Shown here in pieces: positions 59,595-64,000 of a stretch of 64,000 nucleotides of DNA. How positions within the stretch are numbered: the first letter of the stretch is position 1; each line of letters starts with the position of its first letter. Source of the DNA: Anaerosporomusa subterranea (GTDB taxonomy: Bacteria; Bacillota; Negativicutes; Sporomusales; Acetonemataceae). The translations under genes were made by a program, and so were the position numbers. The stretch spans positions 124,001 to 188,000 of the forward strand of contig NZ_LSGP01000013.1 of the NCBI RefSeq assembly GCF_001611555.1, written 5' to 3'. The notes under the pieces are model-generated. The model made no database searches. It worked only from the letters and a program-made list of their open reading frames with translations, and was not told where the DNA came from.

Positions 59595-59987
59595 GTGGAG
59601 GAAGACATTAGGAAAAAAGCTTATAAGATTGAAAGTGATAGTGATAGTGATTGTGATCATGATCATTCCACAAACCTGACTCATGTGCATGAATTTTTAG
59701 GAAGCACCAAACTTGCGGAGCTGGAGGAAGATCCTCACAATCATCGTTTTGCCGGGGTTTCAGGTCAAGTTATCTCAATAGGGAATAATCATCATGTGCA
59801 TGACATAATAACAAGGACAGACTTCTACGAGGACCATTTTCACGAGATCTGTGTTCGGTCTGAACAAGAAACTAATGTAGGTGATGGAAAACACGTGCAT
59901 TTTGTACATAGAATGACCGAAGAGGCTGAAAACCATGAGCACGAATTTCTTGTTGCTACCCTAATTCAAGACCCAATTGGCGACTAG
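59595..59987 (+). CDS. YmaF-family His-rich protein
   Basis: A 130-aa protein with repeated HxHEF units: HVHEFLGSTKLAE, HNHRFAGVSGQVI, HVHDIITRTDF, HFHEICVRS, HVHFVHRM, HEHEFLVATL. This matches the YmaF family, probably metal-binding and known in Bacillus spore formers. GTG 59595 follows AAGGGGG. The N-terminus carries an Asp/Ser/His run (SDSDSDCDHDHS). Confidence 0.85.
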   Translation: MEEDIRKKAYKIESDSDSDCDHDHSTNLTHVHEFLGSTKLAELEEDPHNHRFAGVSGQVISIGNNHHVHDIITRTDFYEDHFHEICVRSEQETNVGDGKHVHFVHRMTEEAENHEHEFLVATLIQDPIGD

Positions 59988-60402
59988 CCTATTTATGGGT
60001 ATAAGCTCCGCTTAATTTGCGGGGCTTTTATATTTACCGAGAGACGATCAGGGGCGATGGTTCGTATTGGCAAGTTGCCATTGATCGCCTAGGTGCATAA
60101 TTCGATTATTTAGCCGCTTCTGAAGGTATTATCCCCTTTAGGTATATCAAGCCATCGACACGTTCACTTTGAGCGTGTTTTCCTATTTGTCCTCAGTTAA
60201 AATACTGTTTTGTCCGCGCAATGTGTAGTTTACTGGGGTTTCCGCTACTTATTCGCCGTCTGTTGACTGCCAACATTTCTTTGTTAGCGAAAAGATAATT
60301 TGCCTGTCTCGTTTTGTCAAGCAGTCAAATAGCCATCAAAAGCAGATCCTTATGTATTTTCACCATTTTGTAAAGACTACTTTTACAAGGAGGTGAAACC
60401 AA
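59988..60402. other. Gene-poor stretch near the right end of the element
   Basis: About 415 bases. A terminator (GCTCCGC / GCGGGGC at about 60005-60027) closes the YmaF gene. The rest shows no protein-like frame or clear repeat. Confidence 0.5.
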
Positions 60403-60546
60403 ATGGCAAAAGATTCTGAACTCGGCGGCAAACATAATGGTTCCAATAAAGGTTCACCCTCAGCTAAAATGGCAAATCATCAGCAGCAAAAAAAATTAGC
60501 TAGCCAACAGGCAGCGGCTGGCGATGGACAATCAACCAAAAAATAA
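60403..60546 (+). CDS. 47-aa Lys/Gln/Ser-rich protein
   Basis: ATG 60403 follows AGGAGGTGAAACCA. It reads MAKDSELGGKHNGSNKGSPS and continues KMANHQQQKKLASQQAAAGD. Very hydrophilic with no folded motif; it could be a small spore protein, but no family is certain. It is the last gene before the right end of the element. Confidence 0.55.
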   Translation: MAKDSELGGKHNGSNKGSPSAKMANHQQQKKLASQQAAAGDGQSTKK

Positions 60547-60663
60547 GGCAAATTAGGCGTCGGTGATTCTCCGGCGCCCTTGCTTTGTATTACTGTTTAT
60601 TGCTTATTATAACTTTGCTATGTATTATACTATATAATCAAATAGGAAGAGATTGTATTGATT

Positions 60664-60688
60664 ACAGATAAACCGATGAAGGAAACGA
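60664..60688. other. Right attachment site (attR) with inverted arm
   Basis: ACAGATAAACCGATGAAGG (60664-60682) is the exact reverse complement of 40959-40977. It overlaps the core GAAGGAAACGA at 60678-60688, identical to 40944-40954. Confidence 0.85.
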
Positions 60689-60965
60689 AATAACATTAAT
60701 CGATGTTCTTGGTACTGGACCTGATATTGTCGTGGAAGCGGTAGAAAATCAATGTGAGCAGGAACGATTGATCAAGCAACTGAGTCGATTGGATGATAGG
60801 GAGAAGTGGGTGCTAGAGCAACGCTTTGGACTACCAGGCTGCAATAAGAAAACGCAACGCGACATCGCGCGCATACTGGGAATCTCCCGTTCGTATGTTT
60901 CCCGAATTGAGAAAAAGGCGGTGGCCAAACTGTCTAAGCATTTCTCCCAGGAAGATGGACACTAG
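60678..60965 (+). pseudogene. sigK: sigK 3' part (region 4), interrupted
   Basis: From the core the frame reads EGNEITLIDVLGTGPDIVVE and onward, continuing exactly where the 5' part stops. Region 4 follows: LSRLDDREKWVLEQRFGL and TQRDIARILGISRSYVSRIEKKA, the -35-binding helix-turn-helix. The stop is at 60963-60965. It has no start or ribosome site of its own. After excision the whole sigK would encode about 234 aa, similar to Bacillus SigK. Confidence 0.95.
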
Positions 60966-61039
60966 GCTTGTGGACTGCACTGCTTTTGTCTCGGCGTTAT
61001 GCGTGGTATAATTAATTACTATATACTCGAGGAGGCGCG

Positions 61040-61543
61040 ATGCTGCAACTGCTTTGTCCCCGTCTGATGGTGAATAGTCTGTTAGAAATTGATATAACTT
61101 TGTTGCGCCAACAAGGCATAGATGGTATTGTCCTTGACCTCGACAATACCATTTTGCCATGGGATAGTGCCGAAATTTGCCCGGAAGCCGCCATTTGGCT
61201 GCACCGGGCGCTGGATTCGGGGCTAAAAGCCGGTTTGGTTTCCAACAATCGACAGCGACGGGTCGCCGAGTTTGCCAGCCAGTTCGCCATTCCCTTCGCG
61301 GCGAGAGCTTTTAAGCCTGCCAGTCGTGGTTTCCAGCAGGTGATTGCTGAGATGAATCTAACTCCAGACCAGATAGCTGTGGTTGGTGACCAGTTGTTTA
61401 CAGATATTCTGGGCGGTAATCGACTGGGCTGCTGGACGATCTGGGTCAAACCACTGAGCGCCCGCGAATTTATCGGGACAAAAGTTACCCGTCAACTGGA
61501 GAAATTAGCTGTACGTGTACTGCAATCGAAGAAAATGATTTAG
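61040..61543 (+). CDS. YqeG-family HAD phosphatase
   Basis: A 167-aa HAD subclass IIIA phosphatase. The catalytic DLDNTILPWD (two Asp), SNN motif (GLVSNNRQRRV) and VVGDQLFTDILGGNRLG are the YqeG signatures. Relatives dephosphorylate phosphatidylglycerophosphate-like substrates or are unassigned. GAGGAGG precedes ATG 61040. It lies 74 bases after sigK, outside the element. Confidence 0.93.
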   Translation: MLQLLCPRLMVNSLLEIDITLLRQQGIDGIVLDLDNTILPWDSAEICPEAAIWLHRALDSGLKAGLVSNNRQRRVAEFASQFAIPFAARAFKPASRGFQQVIAEMNLTPDQIAVVGDQLFTDILGGNRLGCWTIWVKPLSAREFIGTKVTRQLEKLAVRVLQSKKMI

Positions 61544-61554
61544 GAGATGTAGAC

Positions 61555-62331
61555 ATGAAAGTCGCTATGATTCAGATGCAGGTAAAGGCTGGCGATGTAC
61601 AAGCCAACCGGCAACGTGGCTTGGCTTTGGCCCGCGAGGCTGCTTCACTGGCTGATGTTCTTGTACTGCCGGAAATTTGGACAACCGGCTATCATTTAAA
61701 AGAGCTTGATCGCTGGGCAGAGGAAGAAGACGGACCTACAGTAAACGAACTAAAAGAAATCGCTAGGGCCCATGAGGTTTGGATTGTTGCCGGCTCGTTG
61801 CCAGTTCGTCGAGTGGAGGGCGTAACCAACACCATGTTTGTGCTGGCGCCAAATGGTACAATTGCCGCCCAGTATGACAAAATTCATATGTTTAGCTTAT
61901 ATGGAGAGGGCAGGTTTTTTCAGCCTGGCGCTAAGCAGACGGTCTTTCCCTTGGCTGGTACTCAGGCGGGGTTAGCTATTTGTTATGATATCCGTTTTCC
62001 GGAGCTGTTTCGTTCACTGACCCTGGCAGGAGCTGAGGTAGTATTTGTTGCCGCCGAATGGCCAGCAGTCAGAAGCGCCCATTGGCGGCTGCTGAGTCAA
62101 GCGAGAGCACTCGAGAATCAGGTGTTTATCATTGCAGTTAATTGTGTGGGTGAGCATAAGGGGATTGTCTTTCATGGCCATTCGCTGTTGGTTTCGCCTG
62201 AGGGGGAAATATTGGCTGAGGGTACAGATAAAGAAGAAATTGTGTTAGGCGAGGTGGATCTGGCTGCCGTCGGCAAGGCCCGTCAATCTCTGACTGTCTG
62301 GCAGGACAGGCGTCCTGACTTGTATACATAG
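61555..62331 (+). CDS. Nitrilase-family amidase
   Basis: A 258-aa carbon-nitrogen hydrolase. The catalytic Glu (VLPEIWTTGYH), Lys (AQYDKIHMF) and Cys (AICYDIRFPELFR) are all present. It resembles YafV-like omega-amidases that act on alpha-keto acid amides. AGGAG precedes ATG 61555; it follows the YqeG gene by 11 bases. Confidence 0.92.
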   Translation: MKVAMIQMQVKAGDVQANRQRGLALAREAASLADVLVLPEIWTTGYHLKELDRWAEEEDGPTVNELKEIARAHEVWIVAGSLPVRRVEGVTNTMFVLAPNGTIAAQYDKIHMFSLYGEGRFFQPGAKQTVFPLAGTQAGLAICYDIRFPELFRSLTLAGAEVVFVAAEWPAVRSAHWRLLSQARALENQVFIIAVNCVGEHKGIVFHGHSLLVSPEGEILAEGTDKEEIVLGEVDLAAVGKARQSLTVWQDRRPDLYT

Positions 62332-62435
62332 GAAATTTTGCAAATATTGTCGCAATAATGCAGGAGTTGTTTATGTGAATCAAGAAAACTTTTCAATTAT
62401 GATTTTCTAGTTTTCAAATGATAGGAGATACAGAT

Positions 62436-64000
62436 GTGAAGAATCGCAAGCGCCTTGGCGATCTATTGCTGAATGCAGGCTATATTACTCAGGAACAGCT
62501 TGAAAAAGCGCTGAGCGTGCAGAGCAAGACACGTGAACGCCTGGGTCGCGCGCTGATCAATCTCGGTTACATAACAGAAACGGCAGTCTTGGATCTGTTA
62601 GAAATACAGCTAGGTGTCAAACGCGTTGAATTGACACCTGCCCAGGTGGATAAGACTGTTGCCGCCCTAATTCCTCGTGCGTTAGCGGAAAAATATCAGA
62701 TTATTCCCATTGAGAAGCAAGATAACGTGATCAAACTGGTTATGGTAGATCCGACGAACTTCTTCGCTATTGACGATGTCCGCATGATCACCGGCAGCGA
62801 AGTAAAGCCGGTGATTGCAACCGAAAGTGAAGTTGTTCGGGCCATCAACGATATATACCGATCACTCTCAGTAGCCAAACAGCGCGAAGAAGCGGTTCAG
62901 CCAGGATCGCCCTCAGGCGAAGAGGCGCCGGTTGTCGCGATGATTAATACAATTATCTCACAGGCGATCCGCGAGAAAGCCAGTGATATCCATATGGAAC
63001 CACAGGAAAAGGGGTTTCGCATACGGCTGCGCATTGACGGCGTTTTGCGAGAGATAGCGTCCTTTCCAAGGCATACTCATGCCCCTGCCGTCTCCAGAAT
63101 TAAAATCCTCAGCGAGATGGATATCGCGGAAAAGCGGGTGCCGCAGGATGGCCGCATCAAGGTGACTGAAGCCGGAAGGGAAGTAGATATCCGGGTATCA
63201 ACCTTGCCGACGATTTTTGGTGAAAAAGTTGTCATGCGGATACTGGATAAACAGGCAGTCGTCTTTGATATCAGTCGTCTGGGGCTATCTGATGAGACTC
63301 TCGAGAAATATCGTCGCTTATATTACCAGCCATATGGCATGATCCTGGTAACAGGGCCAACCGGATCAGGCAAGACAACAACCCTGTATTCGACCTTGTC
63401 GGCGCTGAACTCGATTGATCGTAATCTTATCACAGTGGAAGACCCGGTAGAGTACCAACTGGACGGTATTAACCAAGTACAGGTTAACCCCAAGGCGGGT
63501 ATTAATTTTGCCAACGGGCTGCGATCCATCTTGCGACAAGATCCCAATGTCATCATGGTAGGCGAGATTCGCGATTCTGAGACAACCGACATTGCTATTC
63601 GTGCTGCTCTGACCGGACACTTAGTTTTCAGCACGTTACATACCAATGACGCGGCAGGTGCAATAACCCGGCTGATTGATATGGGTGCAGCGCCTTTTCT
63701 AGTTGCTTCTTCTGTGTTGGGAGTAGTTGCTCAACGTTTGGTCAGAAAAGTTTGCCCGGATTGTCGGGAAAGCTACTTGCTCACTGCAGTTTCGCCAGAG
63801 CGGCTGTATCTGGGATTGCGTTCCGATGAGCCGATTACGTTATACCGGGGGCGTGGTTGTTCACTTTGCGGCCAAACCGGCTATAAAGGCAGACTGGCCA
63901 TTCATGAGATCATGCCCTTAACATCAGCCTTGCGTCAATTGATCAATCGCCGCGCTGACCGCGATGAAATCGCCGCCTGCGCGGCCAGAGAAGGCATGAC
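62436..64000 (+). CDS. GspE/PilB-type secretion or pilus ATPase (partial, runs off the window)
   Basis: At least 521 codons. GTG 62436 follows TAGGAGATACAGAT. The N-terminal MshEN domain (KRLGDLLLNAGYITQEQLEK, LGRALINLGYITE) is followed by the ATPase with Walker A VTGPTGSGKTTTLYS, Asp box MVGEIRDSETTDIAIRAALTG, His box LHTNDAAGAITRL, and a four-Cys zinc site (CPDC ... CSLCG). It drives type IV pilus or type II secretion assembly, supporting a diderm envelope or competence. The 3' end is outside. Confidence 0.94.
   Translation, partial: MKNRKRLGDLLLNAGYITQEQLEKALSVQSKTRERLGRALINLGYITETAVLDLLEIQLGVKRVELTPAQVDKTVAALIPRALAEKYQIIPIEKQDNVIKLVMVDPTNFFAIDDVRMITGSEVKPVIATESEVVRAINDIYRSLSVAKQREEAVQPGSPSGEEAPVVAMINTIISQAIREKASDIHMEPQEKGFRIRLRIDGVLREIASFPRHTHAPAVSRIKILSEMDIAEKRVPQDGRIKVTEAGREVDIRVSTLPTIFGEKVVMRILDKQAVVFDISRLGLSDETLEKYRRLYYQPYGMILVTGPTGSGKTTTLYSTLSALNSIDRNLITVEDPVEYQLDGINQVQVNPKAGINFANGLRSILRQDPNVIMVGEIRDSETTDIAIRAALTGHLVFSTLHTNDAAGAITRLIDMGAAPFLVASSVLGVVAQRLVRKVCPDCRESYLLTAVSPERLYLGLRSDEPITLYRGRGCSLCGQTGYKGRLAIHEIMPLTSALRQLINRRADRDEIAACAAREGM

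Larger units (their letters stand above)
40944..60688. mobile_element. sigK intervening (skin-type) element, about 19.7 kb
   Basis: The element interrupts sigK between DKEGNE and ITLIDVLG. The direct repeat GAAGGAAACGA occurs at 40944-40954 and 60678-60688, in the same codon phase. It carries a large serine recombinase at its left end pointing outward, as SpoIVCA does in Bacillus. Crossover at the repeat would delete about 19,734 bp and give a complete 234-codon sigK. The cargo is noticeably more AT-rich and made of small accessory genes, phage-like remnants and a Cas12f CRISPR system. Excision is inferred, not shown. Confidence 0.95.

Overview
The window comes from an endospore-forming bacterium with an outer membrane, most likely a Sporomusaceae-like member of the Negativicutes. 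Gene content and order are Firmicutes-like: hrcA end-grpE-dnaK-dnaJ-prmA-rsmE-mtaB, rpsU-yqeY, yqfC-yqfD-phoH-ybeY-dgkA-cdd-era, recO-glyQS-ppsR, dnaG-rpoD, trmK-nif3. A T-box leader and a c-di-AMP (ydaO) leader are present, and sporulation genes (yqfC, yqfD, sigK) occur. An LptA/OstA-type periplasmic protein on the minus strand points to a lipopolysaccharide outer membrane. This placement is inferred from gene content, not from a search.

Region 1 (1-40500) is conserved chromosome. It runs from a heat-shock operon containing a thermosome-like (group III) chaperonin, through translation and RNA-modification genes, NfeD/flotillin, a HerA-like ATPase, sporulation and RNA-processing genes, glycyl-tRNA synthetase under a glycine T-box, primase, an unusually long housekeeping sigma factor, three tRNA genes, YhaM, a cell-wall hydrolase under a c-di-AMP riboswitch, an ABC exporter and an HD hydrolase. 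Structured repeats lie in several intergenic gaps.

Region 2 (40527-60965) is the notable part. The sporulation sigma factor gene sigK is split. Its 5' part (pro-sequence through region 2) is at 40527-40954 and its 3' part (region 4) at 60678-60965. About 19.7 kb of accessory DNA lies between, with a large serine recombinase just inside the left end. An 11-bp direct repeat marks the crossover, and 19-bp perfect inverted repeats lie just inside both ends. Excision would restore a continuous frame of about 234 codons. This is a skin-type sigK intervening element.

Inside the element is a compact type V-F CRISPR system: a 462-aa Cas12f1-like nuclease with an intact RuvC triad, a structured tracrRNA candidate with an anti-repeat, and a four-repeat array, with no adaptation genes visible. 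It lies between two near-identical copies of a PH-domain gene. Other cargo includes a MazG-like pyrophosphohydrolase, a YbaK-like deacylase, a Spo0E-like phosphatase missed by simple ORF length filters, an SOS cassette (LexA-type box, frameshifted LexA-type HTH, Y-family polymerase), an Fe/Mn superoxide dismutase, a YmaF-family protein, and a series of tiny Cys/His/Gly-rich genes. Several of the tiny genes, and sigK itself, are preceded by AC-N16/17-CATANNNT promoters that resemble the sigma-K consensus. Several other small genes carry single-base frameshifts or truncations, as in a decaying prophage.

Region 3 (60966-64000) returns to the chromosome: YqeG-type phosphatase, a nitrilase-family amidase, and the start of a GspE/PilB-type ATPase that runs off the window.
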